Positions 7,120-15,657 of a stretch of DNA of 64,000 nt are shown here, one piece after another. Within the stretch, counting starts at the first letter, position 1. Every line of letters begins with the position of its first letter. A program made the translations under genes and the position numbers. The notes under the pieces are model-generated. The model saw nothing but the letters and a program-made list of their open reading frames with translations, was not told where the DNA came from and ran no database searches. Origin of the DNA: Deltaproteobacteria bacterium (GTDB taxonomy: Bacteria > Myxococcota_A > Polyangia > Polyangiales > Ga0077539); contig CANJUR010000009.1 of assembly GCA_947477565.1 (NCBI GenBank), forward strand, positions 1 to 64,000, in the 5' to 3' direction.

Positions 7120-9507
7120 TTGAAGCTGTCGAACCGTTCTCTCTTCGCCGCGTTGGCACTTGCCGCGCTGCCACTCGCCTGCTCTTCGGCGCGCGTGCGC
7201 CCCAACGCCGCGGGCGGTGCCGCCGGTCCGGTACGGATCTTCACCGACTCGGACTTCATCAACGACGTCGCCAGCGCGGAGGGGTTCGTCTACGTCGCCA
7301 CCGAGCGGGGACTGCTCAAATATCCCGCAACCGGCGGAGCCCCGACGCGCCTCACCACCCGCGACGGCCTCCCCTCCGATCGACTCCTCGCCGTGGCCGT
7401 GAGCGATGACGGCAGCGCCCTCTGGGTCGCGACCGCCCAGGGCATCGTGCGCGCCGGAACCACCGGGGCTTTCGCTCCGGTCGGGCACCCGCAAGCACAG
7501 CCCGACGTGGGCAAGCCGACGGCGCTCATCACCACCGCAGACGGAGTGATCGTCGGAGGTGAGCACGGCCTCGCACGCTGGAACGGCATCGCGTGGTCGA
7601 AGCTCAGCGACCGCTACCAGGTGACCGAACTCTCGCGCAGCGCCGACGACCATGTGCTCGTCGCGACGGCGCAGACGGGGCTCCTGGTGCTCTCCGCCGA
7701 CCTCGCCTCCCTCGACGAACACAACGTCCCGTCGGGCATTCCCGAGCAGATGATCCGCAGTGTGGTGTCGCTCCCCGGAGGGAAGCTCTGGGCGCTGGTG
7801 CAGGGCCCGACGGGAATGCAACTCGCGCACTTCGATGGCAACCGATGGTTCGGCTACACCACGGGCGAAAACGCGCGGGCCACCTGGCTGGCGGTGGTTC
7901 CGTCGGCCGCGGGCGTCGCACTGGTGACCCAGGCGGGGCTCTTCGAAATCGTGCTCGACCGCGGCGAAGACCTCCTCCCAACCGGCGCTGCTGCACCCGG
8001 TGGACTCGGGCACATCGAGTTGCACCCGACCGTCTACGAGCCACCGCCCCCACCACCGCCGCCCGCCCCAGCAGCGCCCCCGCGTCGGGGACGCCGCCCG
8101 GCCGCGGCCGTCCGCCCCGCTGCACCCGCTGCACCCGCCGCACCTGCACACCCCGTTGTCGCGACGCCCGCGCTCCCCGCCACTCCGGCCACCGCGCACG
8201 GTGACGCCGCCGTGATGGGCGATGCGTCCGTGACCGACGCGGCGACCGCGACCGTCGATGGTGGCGTCGCGGACGGCGCTACGGAAGCGACCGCCGATGC
8301 AGGCGCACCCGTGGTGCTCGCGCCGATTCGCATTCGCGATGTGCCAGCGCTGGGCTTTCCCCTCGAACGCCAAAGCGGCGGTTCGACCATCGACGCGCCC
8401 ACATACGGGCTCATCGCGGTGGCCGACCGCGTACCCGGCGACGTAGTGCGGGCCGACGTGGCCGGACGCGACACCTTCGTCTCGCGAGTGGGCCTCGGCG
8501 TGACGCGCCTGCCGATGAGACCCAACCAGTCGCCGGTGGAGTACCGCGTGCACGACCTCGCGATGCAACGCCGCGCTCTCTCGCTGGCGACGGACGGACG
8601 CGGCAACGTCTGGATGGTCAGCGAAGACGGCGGTCCGGTGCGCTACAGCGGGCGAACCTTCGAGCGCGTGGCCCTGGAAGAAGACCCGCAGGTGCACCCG
8701 CTGATGTTCTGGTCGCAGGGAGCCAATGCCTACGCGGTGGCGCGTGTCGGCGACGCAAACATCCTGCGCGGATACAAGTTGGAGGGCGCCACGTGGCGAC
8801 GCCTGATCGACGGTCCGGTGGAGACCTACGGGCCTGGCACCGTGGATGTGCGCTTCCTCACGGCCGATCACGCGGGCAAGCTTTGGGTGGGCCTGCGAGT
8901 GCTGCCGCCTGCAGGCGCGACCGGCGACGCGCGCGAACTCGGCGTGGCCGTGCTCGACCCCAACGCTCCGGTGACGCCGCAATACAACGCCAACATCCCT
9001 GCGACGGGCGGGGAGAACGGCAGCCGACGCACCCCGAGCGACCTGTCCGCGGTGGCCTTCGATGCAGCAGACACGGCCTGGTTCGCGGGCATCGAGGGCC
9101 TCACCTCGATCCGCGGTGCGGGCGAAGTGGCCCGGTTTCGCGAGGCCGAAGGGGTGCGCGGCGACCTCGTGGGCGACGTCACCCGCGCGCTCGGCGATCG
9201 CATCTACTTCGCCACCCCAGAGGGACTCGGGCTGCGCGCCAACAACGAGTTCGCCTTCCCGGTCGAGGGCTCGTCGGCGCAGCCGCGGGTGACCGCACTC
9301 GCCGTCGATACCAACGGCATGCTCTGGGGCGCTGGTCCTCGTGGCGTGTGGCGCTACGACGGGCACGCGTTCACCCGCATCGGCCGCGCCGAGGGACTAC
9401 CCACGGAGGACTTCAACGACATCGCCATCGATGCGCAAAACCGCGTGTGGCTCTCCACCACCGACGGCCTGGTCCTCTACGATCAGGCCATCCACGCACA
9501 GCCGTAG
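7120..9507 (+). CDS. Large exported propeller protein (regulator-propeller repeats)
   Basis: A TTG start at 7120 is favoured by GGAGGTGA five bases upstream and by the signal peptide that follows (LKLSNRSLFAALALAALPLA-C). It is 795 residues. An N-terminal propeller (GFVYVATERGLLKYP, RLTTRDGLPSDRLLAVAVSD, LWVATAQGIVRA) and a C-terminal propeller (DSVWMVS-like blades, TAWFAGIEGLTSI, RVWLSTTDGLVLYD) match the two-component-regulator propeller repeat family (Reg_prop). They are separated by a ~120-residue Pro/Ala then Asp/Ala-rich linker containing EPPPPPPPPAP. No kinase or DNA-binding domain is attached, so this is an exported propeller only, perhaps a sensor lid for another protein. Confidence 0.83.
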   Translation: MKLSNRSLFAALALAALPLACSSARVRPNAAGGAAGPVRIFTDSDFINDVASAEGFVYVATERGLLKYPATGGAPTRLTTRDGLPSDRLLAVAVSDDGSALWVATAQGIVRAGTTGAFAPVGHPQAQPDVGKPTALITTADGVIVGGEHGLARWNGIAWSKLSDRYQVTELSRSADDHVLVATAQTGLLVLSADLASLDEHNVPSGIPEQMIRSVVSLPGGKLWALVQGPTGMQLAHFDGNRWFGYTTGENARATWLAVVPSAAGVALVTQAGLFEIVLDRGEDLLPTGAAAPGGLGHIELHPTVYEPPPPPPPPAPAAPPRRGRRPAAAVRPAAPAAPAAPAHPVVATPALPATPATAHGDAAVMGDASVTDAATATVDGGVADGATEATADAGAPVVLAPIRIRDVPALGFPLERQSGGSTIDAPTYGLIAVADRVPGDVVRADVAGRDTFVSRVGLGVTRLPMRPNQSPVEYRVHDLAMQRRALSLATDGRGNVWMVSEDGGPVRYSGRTFERVALEEDPQVHPLMFWSQGANAYAVARVGDANILRGYKLEGATWRRLIDGPVETYGPGTVDVRFLTADHAGKLWVGLRVLPPAGATGDARELGVAVLDPNAPVTPQYNANIPATGGENGSRRTPSDLSAVAFDAADTAWFAGIEGLTSIRGAGEVARFREAEGVRGDLVGDVTRALGDRIYFATPEGLGLRANNEFAFPVEGSSAQPRVTALAVDTNGMLWGAGPRGVWRYDGHAFTRIGRAEGLPTEDFNDIAIDAQNRVWLSTTDGLVLYDQAIHAQP

Positions 9508-9559
9508 TCGTCACCCGACGGGTGTCTTCCCTGCCCACTTCAGCTCCCAGAGGTTGCCG

Positions 9560-9841
9560 ATGATCCACCGTTACCTCCCGTTGGCCGTGGTGCTGTCGCT
9601 CAGCTCTGCGGCCATCGCCGCCCCGCGTCACGTCGCGCCTGACGACGCCCAACGGAGCGCGCAGCGCCACCCACGGCATCCACGGCCCGCGCGCGAGCGC
9701 TCGCACCACGGCGCGCGCCATCACGGCACCCACGCCCCACCCGCCACGGACGCCCCACCCGCCACGGATGCCCCGCCGCGAAGCGAGCCACCCGCACCGC
9801 CGCCGACCGGACGCAACCCGCTGATCCCGATCCCGTTCTGA
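9560..9841 (+). CDS. Small secreted His/Pro-rich protein
   Basis: 93 residues from ATG 9560 with AGAGG at suitable spacing. A clean signal peptide (MIHRYLPLAVVLSLSSAAIA-A) is followed by a disordered mature part rich in His, Arg, Ala and Pro (RHPRHPRPARERSHHGARHH) and two APPATD repeats. The C-terminus is hydrophobic (RNPLIPIPF). Histidine density suggests metal binding, which is an inference only. It lies 52 bp after the propeller gene and is probably in the same transcript. Confidence 0.6.
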   Translation: MIHRYLPLAVVLSLSSAAIAAPRHVAPDDAQRSAQRHPRHPRPARERSHHGARHHGTHAPPATDAPPATDAPPRSEPPAPPPTGRNPLIPIPF

Positions 9842-9981
9842 GTTTTCCCCCGTTACAGCTTTAATCGCGCGCGCAGGGCGAGCCCCCACCGCCGACCCCA
9901 CGCCCGAGGACGCCCGCAGAGCAAGCACTCTGACGAGTGCTGAGGAGCAAGGCGCCGGGTCCTCGCGTGCGTCCGCAACCT

Positions 9982-10218
9982 GTGATCCGTGGATGGATCG
10001 TCGGCTTCTACGGCTTCGCCGCGCGGCTCTTGATCGATGTGGATGGCGATGTGCACGACATGCAGCGAGCGGAAGACGAGCGACGAACGCATGTGCCTCC
10101 GCTCGAAGGCCTGGAAGTGCTGCGCGTACGAAACAAGGACGCCCTCGCCGACGTGCCTGACCCTGTCGCAGGAATCGTCGAAGCCATCCTCCAACCCCGG
10201 GGTCAGAACCGAGCTTGA
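9982..10218 (+). CDS. Possible small soluble protein
   Basis: A 78-residue frame beginning VIRGWIVGFYGFAARLLIDV and continuing with charged, protein-like sequence (VDGDVHDMQRAEDERRTHVP, LEGLEVLRVRNKDALADV). Third positions are mostly G/C, as in neighbouring genes, and the opposite strand reads less convincingly. No Shine-Dalgarno is visible; GTGs at 9937 and 9967 are in-frame alternatives. Function unknown; reality of the gene uncertain. Confidence 0.38.
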   Translation: MIRGWIVGFYGFAARLLIDVDGDVHDMQRAEDERRTHVPPLEGLEVLRVRNKDALADVPDPVAGIVEAILQPRGQNRA

Positions 10219-10253
10219 GGGACGCGAGAACTCCCCAGGCGAGTTCGCTGAGT

Positions 10254-10299
10254 GAGAGTTAGCGGGTCTTGCCCGCACTGAGCGGCATGCCCGACTCTC
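10254..10299. other. Nested inverted repeats, possible three-way RNA fold
   Basis: Outer arms GAGAGT (10254-10259) and ACTCTC (10294-10299) enclose a 5-bp hairpin GCGGG/CCCGC with a TCTTG loop (10262-10276) and the palindrome GGCATGCC (10284-10291). It sits in the ~175 bp gene-free stretch between the possible small gene and the tRNA. Either strand could fold. No known RNA family recognised. Confidence 0.3.
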
Positions 10300-10363
10300 G
10301 CCCAACCACCTCCGCGCAAAGGCCGTGAGGGCATATTCGCGCCGGAAATGTCTCTTGTTTCAC

Positions 10364-10378
10364 GACCCCCCCGGGGTC
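10364..10378 (-). terminator. Hairpin just past the tRNA 3' end
   Basis: GACCCC/GGGGTC 6-bp stem with a 3-base loop, 16 bases beyond the tRNA end on the minus strand. No U-run follows, so it may be a processing or weak termination structure rather than a canonical terminator. Confidence 0.35.
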
Positions 10379-10393
10379 AAAAGAAACTACTTG

Positions 10394-10466
10394 CGCGCCT
10401 GGGAAGGGTCGAACTTCCAACCCCCAGATCCGTAGTCTGGTGCTCTATCCATTGAGCTACAGGCGC
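10394..10466 (-). tRNA. tRNA-Arg (ACG)
   Basis: Minus-strand sequence starts GCGCCTGTAGCTCAATGGAT and folds to a complete cloverleaf. It has a 7-bp acceptor stem (GCGCCTG/CAGGCGC) and a D arm with GGAT. The anticodon stem is CCAGA/TCTGG with loop CTACGGA (anticodon ACG), and the T arm is GGAAG-TTCGACC-CTTCC. The discriminator base is G; CCA is not encoded (GCAA follows). It decodes CGU/CGC arginine codons, assuming A34 is deaminated by TadA. Confidence 0.96.
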
Positions 10467-10526
10467 TTGCGAAGGACGGCCCTTCTAACAGCTTCTCGAT
10501 TCGTGTCAAACAATTCTCTAAGACCG

Positions 10527-11651
10527 TTATCCGATCGTCCCCGCGAGCACCCGCGCAAGGCCCTCCACCGCGCGGCGTTGCCCTCCCAGAAGCGTGTCCA
10601 CGTCGCCCAGAAACACCTGCGATTCTGCGTATCGCGCGTCACCGTAGCGCTCCGCTGCCATCCGCTCGCGCAGCGCGAAGACCCGCGCGCCCACCGCCGC
10701 GACCGATCCCACCGCAGCGAGTAGCGCGTCACGCTGCTGGAGGCTCGCCACGCCGGGCGACTGCGACAACTCGGCCCGCAGCGTCTCCGCCGACACCGCG
10801 AAGACCCCCGCCATCAACTCCGCGGCGAACTTCATCACCGGCCGCGCGAGGTCGAGCCGCTCGGCGTCGTCGATCGCGTCAAGATACGCGTCGAGCACCC
10901 GCCCAAAACCGGCCCATCGCTCGATGCGAACCGCCAGCGTAGCGACCGCGCGCTCCGACCATAGCGACCGCGCCACCTGCGACCACGCCCCCGCCAGGCG
11001 GTCTTCGATGCACTCAAGCACCCGCACCGTCTCCGGGTGCGTCAGCCGCGCGAGAATCTCCCGCAACTCCCCGCGCGAACGGCCGCTCCACCCGATCAGC
11101 AGCAGCGCCACCGGGGATTGCGACGCCAGCCGTTCGCGCAGCGCCGCAAGGTCTTCGTCGCCGAGCCGGAAGGCCCCCAGCGACCGATACGCCAGGTAGA
11201 AAAATACCCAGTCCCCCACCTCCGTCCGCTGATCAGGAACCATCCTCTGCAGTGCCTTTCGCGCCCTGCGGATCCCGTCCGTCCGGCTCTGCCCCACCAT
11301 CGCCGGCAGCTGCTCCGCCCCTTCGAGCCAGAGCGTTCGGCTCGCCTCGGTAAACCGCAACCCAAACCCCCGGCCCGCCTCCGCATCCCACGCCCTCGCC
11401 CGCACCCGCCGCGAACCCCGCAGCAGCACCCGCTCGCGCCACCCGCCGCCCTCCACCAGGAAGCGCATCACGCTCGTCGCCATCCGCCGCCCCGCCGCCG
11501 CCGCGAGGTCGCCCCGCAACGGTCCGCGCTCCACCGGCACCGTCACGCCGTCACCGCGCCCCCGCCCGAGCAGGGCATCCAGCACCAGGAGCGACTGCCA
11601 CTCCTCCACAGTGAATACACGCCCAGGTAATGTCTGCCGCGTGACCTTCAC
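10527..11651 (-). CDS. Unknown 374-residue protein
   Basis: The GTG start at 11651 overlaps the stop of the upstream gene (GTGA), giving VKVTRQTLPGRVFTVEEWQS. The protein is soluble and largely helical, Arg/Leu/Ala-rich, without signal peptide or motifs I can name. Distinct segments include GDWVFFYLAYRSLGAFRLG, LLLIGWSGRSRGELREILAR, RIERWAGFGRVLDAYLDAID and a C-terminal helical FALRERMAAERYGDARY. It is the last gene of a coupled minus-strand unit with two lipoproteins and a PH-type membrane protein, just upstream of the tRNA. A cytoplasmic accessory role is possible but unsupported. Confidence 0.7.
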   Translation of the reverse strand: MKVTRQTLPGRVFTVEEWQSLLVLDALLGRGRGDGVTVPVERGPLRGDLAAAAGRRMATSVMRFLVEGGGWRERVLLRGSRRVRARAWDAEAGRGFGLRFTEASRTLWLEGAEQLPAMVGQSRTDGIRRARKALQRMVPDQRTEVGDWVFFYLAYRSLGAFRLGDEDLAALRERLASQSPVALLLIGWSGRSRGELREILARLTHPETVRVLECIEDRLAGAWSQVARSLWSERAVATLAVRIERWAGFGRVLDAYLDAIDDAERLDLARPVMKFAAELMAGVFAVSAETLRAELSQSPGVASLQQRDALLAAVGSVAAVGARVFALRERMAAERYGDARYAESQVFLGDVDTLLGGQRRAVEGLARVLAGTIG

Positions 11652-14344
11652 CGGAAGAGCGTACGCCGGGCCTCCACCCGCGCACACGACATCGCGAAGC
11701 GCCGCCGTCCCTGCCATGCCTCACCCGCCAGGTGGCCAGCGCCATCCGCCGTGAGCGCGAAGCTACGCACGGGGTCGCTCTCGCCGCTGTGGTGCTCGAA
11801 GCCCGACTCGTCGCGCGACTCGCCGCCCGCAATCGCACGCACGCAGAGCCCCTGCGCCGTAACCGCCAGGATCTCCTCGACCTGCCACTCGCCCTCCATC
11901 GGAGCCCAGCCCGCACCCTGAATCTCGACGCCGCGATCGAGCCGACGCAGCACTCCGCGCGCGGCCACCCCGGGCGCGCACGGCGCGAGGGTTCCGTCGT
12001 CCTCTACGGTCTCCTCGCGGACTTCTTCCCCGGACAGCGGGACGAAACGCCAGCGCCGCGGCGACGTCGGCAGCCAAAGACCATCACGACCGTCGAGCGA
12101 CCCAGCCTGGATGAACTCCGGCGGCGCCTCGCTCACCACCGATCGCTGCGCCACGACCTCGCCCAACCGCAGGTCGATCAGAATCGCCTGCGCCAGCGTC
12201 ATCCCGTGCGCAACGCCTCGCGCAAGGGCGAGTACGGTGGTGCCCTCCGCCTGCAAGAGGTCGCGGTGATACGGGTGGGCGAAGTGGTCCAGCGGGAGGG
12301 GCTGCAACCCCGTTGCGGTGGCCAGGAAGGTCTCGCAGCGCACCCCGGCGCAGCGGTCGAGAAGGGCGACGGGGGTCGTCGCACCCACCGGCGCGTAGCC
12401 CGTGAAGGTCACCGCCTCCGCCGTCGGCGGGAGCCGGCCACGCATCACCCCCGAGACAGTCTCGCCGTGCCATCGCACCGTCACGCCGTCGCGCTCAGGC
12501 GTCCACTGCAACGCGTAACCCGAGACGGCAATCCCACGATCAAGCTCCGGACCGACGCCCAACGTCTCCCCGGAAGCACACTCGTAGTGCGCACGCTCCG
12601 CAGCCCGCTGCGGCGGCGACACCCAACTCGGCGGCGACGGCGGCGCGGCGTCCGCGCGCGTGATGAACCACGGCGGTCCGCTCGGTCCCGCGGTCCACTC
12701 GAGAACGCCCGCGAAGCGACACACCGGCCCGGCGCAGTAGCTCAACCCCTCAGGGTCGAGCGCGAGCGCCGACGCATCGCCACGCACCGGCCCAGGCATC
12801 CGCACAAACCCCGTCGCCGACCGGTATTCCCAGAGAGAATCGGCCCCTGATCCGAGCGCATACGCAACCCCGCCGCTGCCCCAAATACCCCGCCTCGCTG
12901 TGGTCGGTGCCGCGTGCGAAGTCCAGCGCACCCCGTCCGCAGGCCCGAGCACCCCGCGGTGCAGCACCAGCGTCCCGTCGGCTGCGCGACCCCACACCGC
13001 CAGCGACCCGCCCACCCAGCGCAGCCCGCGTGCGTCGGCGGTGCCCACCGGCAGCGTCACGGCGGTCATCGCCTCGCCCCGTAAGATCACCGCGCGAGCG
13101 TTCGGCCCCGTGTCGCTCGTCTCCACCAGAAGCGCCGCGCCGTCGCGCAGATCCACCGGCTGTCCCGGGAAGGGCGCGTGCACCGTGGCGCTCCTCCCGT
13201 CGGCGTGATGCACGCAAAACGCCGTCGGATCTCGCACCGGCTGCTGCGCACACGGCGCCGCCACCACCCACGCCTCGGAGCGATTATCGAAGACGATCTC
13301 GCCCATCGGCTCGGCCCGCAGCTCGTCGCGCAGCACCGACCATCCGCCCGCCGCGGTCGGCGCAAACACCGCCGCCGCCCAGCCCTCGTGCGTGCACACC
13401 AGGCGAAACGATTCGTGCGCCGCCGCGATGACGCACCCCTGCCCTGGCGTCGCCATGCGCCGAAGCTCGCGACGCGTCCGCGCATCGATCACCCGCACGG
13501 TGTCGCCCACCACCAGCGCCAGCGTTCCGTCGGGCAGCGCGGCGGCCCGCGTGGGGTCCGTCGGCAGCAGCAGCGGTGCTACCGCGTCGGGAGTCGGCGC
13601 GAGATCGCCCGCGCGCACGAAGGACTCCAGCGAGGCCCCGGCCGGGTCCGCACGGAGGTCCCCGGCGTCGCTGATGGAATACCGACCATGGTAAGACTCA
13701 AGCACCGTGACGCCGCGCACGAGTCCCACCGAAGCGGCAAGATCACCCGCGGGAAGCGGCACGATGGCGAAGCTCCGTCCGCCGTCGTCCGAGCGGTGCA
13801 GCACGCCCGGCGCGGTAATCGCCAGCGCGACGCGCGCGGAGGCGAACACCACCGACAGCACACGGCTCAGCGGGAGCGCTCGAGGGGTCGATGCGTCGAG
13901 TGTCCAGGCGCGGCCGGTCTGGTCGAGGTACGCGATCGCCCCATCGTGAAACACACCGCGCACACCCCCCCGGGCGAGGCTCTCCGCCGCCGGGCGCGCG
14001 CTCTCCGGCACCGCTCCAAGCACCCGCAGAGGGGAGAGAAATTCCTGGGCTGCGTAGAGGGTTCCGTCCGCGGCGGCGAAGCGCCAGCCGTCTGCGACCC
14101 GCGCAGCAGACACCAGCGGGCGCGCAGGAAACGGTGGAGCCGCGGAGGCGGTGTCGGTGCGACGAACGCCGCCCACCAGGTAGTGGCCCTCCAGCACGCG
14201 GAGCGCCTCGACGGCAGGGAGACTGGCGTTCCAACGGCCCGTCATGGCGGCTGCAGCGGGGGCACGATGGCGATGCCGGCGATACCGACAGGCGGGCGCG
14301 AGCACCGCGAGGGCGAGCACGAGAGCAACACGAGAGGAGTGCAC
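11648..14344 (-). CDS. BNR/propeller-like lipoprotein, 898 residues
   Basis: Signal peptide MHSSRVALVLALAVLAPA-C with lipobox, then a basic RYRRHRHR patch and a long chain of beta-propeller character. Blade-like sequences include AITAPGVLHRSDDGGRSFAI (Asp-box SxDxGxxF), TLALVVGDTVRVID and GLSYCAGPVCRFAG. About ten cysteines in the mature chain suggest disulphides and an extracytoplasmic location. Asp-box (BNR) repeats occur in sialidases and sortilin-like proteins, but no sialidase Arg triad or FRIP motif is visible, so a binding role is more likely. It follows the lipoprotein at 14360 by 15 bp. Confidence 0.78.
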   Translation of the reverse strand: MHSSRVALVLALAVLAPACRYRRHRHRAPAAAAMTGRWNASLPAVEALRVLEGHYLVGGVRRTDTASAAPPFPARPLVSAARVADGWRFAAADGTLYAAQEFLSPLRVLGAVPESARPAAESLARGGVRGVFHDGAIAYLDQTGRAWTLDASTPRALPLSRVLSVVFASARVALAITAPGVLHRSDDGGRSFAIVPLPAGDLAASVGLVRGVTVLESYHGRYSISDAGDLRADPAGASLESFVRAGDLAPTPDAVAPLLLPTDPTRAAALPDGTLALVVGDTVRVIDARTRRELRRMATPGQGCVIAAAHESFRLVCTHEGWAAAVFAPTAAGGWSVLRDELRAEPMGEIVFDNRSEAWVVAAPCAQQPVRDPTAFCVHHADGRSATVHAPFPGQPVDLRDGAALLVETSDTGPNARAVILRGEAMTAVTLPVGTADARGLRWVGGSLAVWGRAADGTLVLHRGVLGPADGVRWTSHAAPTTARRGIWGSGGVAYALGSGADSLWEYRSATGFVRMPGPVRGDASALALDPEGLSYCAGPVCRFAGVLEWTAGPSGPPWFITRADAAPPSPPSWVSPPQRAAERAHYECASGETLGVGPELDRGIAVSGYALQWTPERDGVTVRWHGETVSGVMRGRLPPTAEAVTFTGYAPVGATTPVALLDRCAGVRCETFLATATGLQPLPLDHFAHPYHRDLLQAEGTTVLALARGVAHGMTLAQAILIDLRLGEVVAQRSVVSEAPPEFIQAGSLDGRDGLWLPTSPRRWRFVPLSGEEVREETVEDDGTLAPCAPGVAARGVLRRLDRGVEIQGAGWAPMEGEWQVEEILAVTAQGLCVRAIAGGESRDESGFEHHSGESDPVRSFALTADGAGHLAGEAWQGRRRFAMSCARVEARRTLFR

Positions 14345-14359
14345 TGGAGCGATGGATCC

Positions 14360-14920
14360 TTACGGAGGCGACAGCGCGTCGAAGAGCGTCACAACGGGGG
14401 TGCCCGCGGCGAACCCGAGGGCGGGCTCCGCGAGGCTGTCCCCCGCGGCGTTGAGCGAATAGGCCTCCTGCACCCGCCACGCAGCAGCGTCGGTGACGTC
14501 GTCGGAGAGCACCGTGAGGTAGCTGTGCCCCGTCGTGAAACGAGCGCGGCCCGCGGTGCCGACGAAGGGGTTCTCGATGCGCCCCAGCGCGTGACCGGTG
14601 GAGTCGATCTGCGTGACCGCCGTGTGTACGTCGAGGCTCACCCGCACGCCGAGCGGGAGAGCGCGCGCCGCGGACGGCTGCGACGACCGGGAGACCGTCG
14701 CGCCGTACACTGACATCGTCACGCTGACCTCCGCGCCGAGCGCCACTTCCCGCGCTACGCCTTCGTCGAGAACGGTCGCGACCGCGATGGATCCGCGGTC
14801 GGCGAACACCTCCGCCGGGCTCGCTGCGAGGGTCGTCGGTGCCTGCTCCACCCGCACCGGGTCGCCCCCGCAGGACAGCGCCGAGACCGCAGTGAGCGCG
14901 GTGCCCCAGTGACGGATCAC
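14360..14920 (-). CDS. Small lipoprotein of unknown function
   Basis: 186 residues, start overlapping the stop of the PH-domain gene (ATGA). Signal peptide MIRHWGTALTAVSALS-C. The mature chain is beta-rich, with repeated short strands (GSIAVATVLDEGVAREVALG, EVSVTMSVYGATVSRSSQP, GRARFTTGHSYLTVLSDDVT) compatible with an Ig-like or jelly-roll fold. No catalytic motif. Coupling to an inner-membrane PH protein and a large propeller lipoprotein suggests a shared envelope function. Confidence 0.72.
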   Translation of the reverse strand: MIRHWGTALTAVSALSCGGDPVRVEQAPTTLAASPAEVFADRGSIAVATVLDEGVAREVALGAEVSVTMSVYGATVSRSSQPSAARALPLGVRVSLDVHTAVTQIDSTGHALGRIENPFVGTAGRARFTTGHSYLTVLSDDVTDAAAWRVQEAYSLNAAGDSLAEPALGFAAGTPVVTLFDALSPP

Positions 14921-15519
14921 TCCACCAGCCCCACGACGTTGCGCGACTGCCGCGCGAGGTCAATCGCCAGCTTGACCTCCTCGAAGACGGCGCGCCCCTG
15001 GGTCAGCCCGCCGAGCTCCACGTTGGGCGACGTGTCGTCGTGCGCCAACAGACGGATGCTCGCCACCCCTAGAATCCGCTGCGTCAGGGACTGCTCGAAG
15101 ACCACGTCGCGCACGCGCCATAGCTGCATCGTGTTGATGCGTCGCGAGAGCACCCCCTCTTCAATATCGATGGTGCGCGTGGACACCCGATAGCTGGTTG
15201 CGCGCCGCCGAAGTTCGACGGAGGCGAAGACCGGCAGAGAGCCTGCCAGCAGCAACGCGCCGCCGATCAGCGCAAACGGCATCGCGACCGGGATGATCAC
15301 GGAGACAAGCGCCCCTGCGAGGCCCAGGGAGGCGAGCCCGCCCGCGAGGAGGTAGGTGCCGTACCAGGCCTTCCAGGAAGGGGTTCCGCTGTAGATGATG
15401 CGGACCGAATCAGGGGTGGTGGCGCCGTGAGAGGCGGGCTCGTTGAGCATCGACCCGCAGTGCCGACACTTGATCGCGGCCTCCTGGATCTCCTCGGCGC
15501 AGAAGGGACACTTTCGCAT
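14917..15519 (-). CDS. Zinc-ribbon bPH2 (YdbS/YdbT-like) membrane protein
   Basis: 200 residues. The N-terminal zinc ribbon has C4-x2-C7 and C18-x2-C21 (MRKCPFCAEE ... KCRHCG). A pair of transmembrane helices follows at ~50-95 (LLAGGLASLGLAGALVSVII, FALIGGALLLAGSLPVFA). Then comes a bacterial PH domain (RRRATSYRVSTRTIDIEEGV, LSRRINTMQLWRVRDV, GVASIRLLAHDD), the hallmark order of the DUF304/bPH2 family: 'YRVTxxRi...G...xxxxxiplxrIxdV'. First gene of the minus-strand unit 15519-10527. A TTGTAT/ATACAA palindrome sits 44 bp upstream. Confidence 0.86.
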   Translation of the reverse strand: MRKCPFCAEEIQEAAIKCRHCGSMLNEPASHGATTPDSVRIIYSGTPSWKAWYGTYLLAGGLASLGLAGALVSVIIPVAMPFALIGGALLLAGSLPVFASVELRRRATSYRVSTRTIDIEEGVLSRRINTMQLWRVRDVVFEQSLTQRILGVASIRLLAHDDTSPNVELGGLTQGRAVFEEVKLAIDLARQSRNVVGLVE

Positions 15520-15562
15520 AGTGGGCCGACTCTACACTGCGGCGCGCCGACGCTTCATCGTC

Positions 15563-15578
15563 TTGTATTTCCATACAA
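15563..15578. promoter_or_regulatory. TTGTAT-N4-ATACAA palindrome
   Basis: Perfect 6-bp inverted repeat with a TTCC spacer in an AT-rich island, 44 bp upstream of the bPH2 gene start (15519, minus strand). Position and symmetry fit a dimeric repressor operator overlapping the promoter; no regulator can be named. Confidence 0.4.
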
Positions 15579-15633
15579 TCGACCCGATCGCTGACCAGCA
15601 ATCACAAACATCGGAAACCTTCATTTTACCGAA

Positions 15634-15657
15634 GAAAAAAGCCTGAATCGTAGGCTC
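15634..15657 (-). terminator. Intrinsic terminator after the M1-peptidase gene
   Basis: On the minus strand AGCCT-ACGATTC-AGGCT forms a 5-bp stem followed by six T residues (15635-15640). It lies ~290 bp past the 3' end of the gene at 15949-17643 and would insulate that transcript from the bPH2 operon downstream. Confidence 0.6.

Noticed and set aside
7006..9366. Long minus-strand open frame of 786 codons opposite the propeller gene
   Set aside because: It is a shadow of the plus-strand coding sequence: composition is Arg/His/Gly/Ala-rich with no motif, and the opposite strand has blades, a signal peptide and a good ribosome site.
10254..10299. A second tRNA or tRNA-like element
   Set aside because: No acceptor stem, anticodon or T-loop consensus can be drawn.
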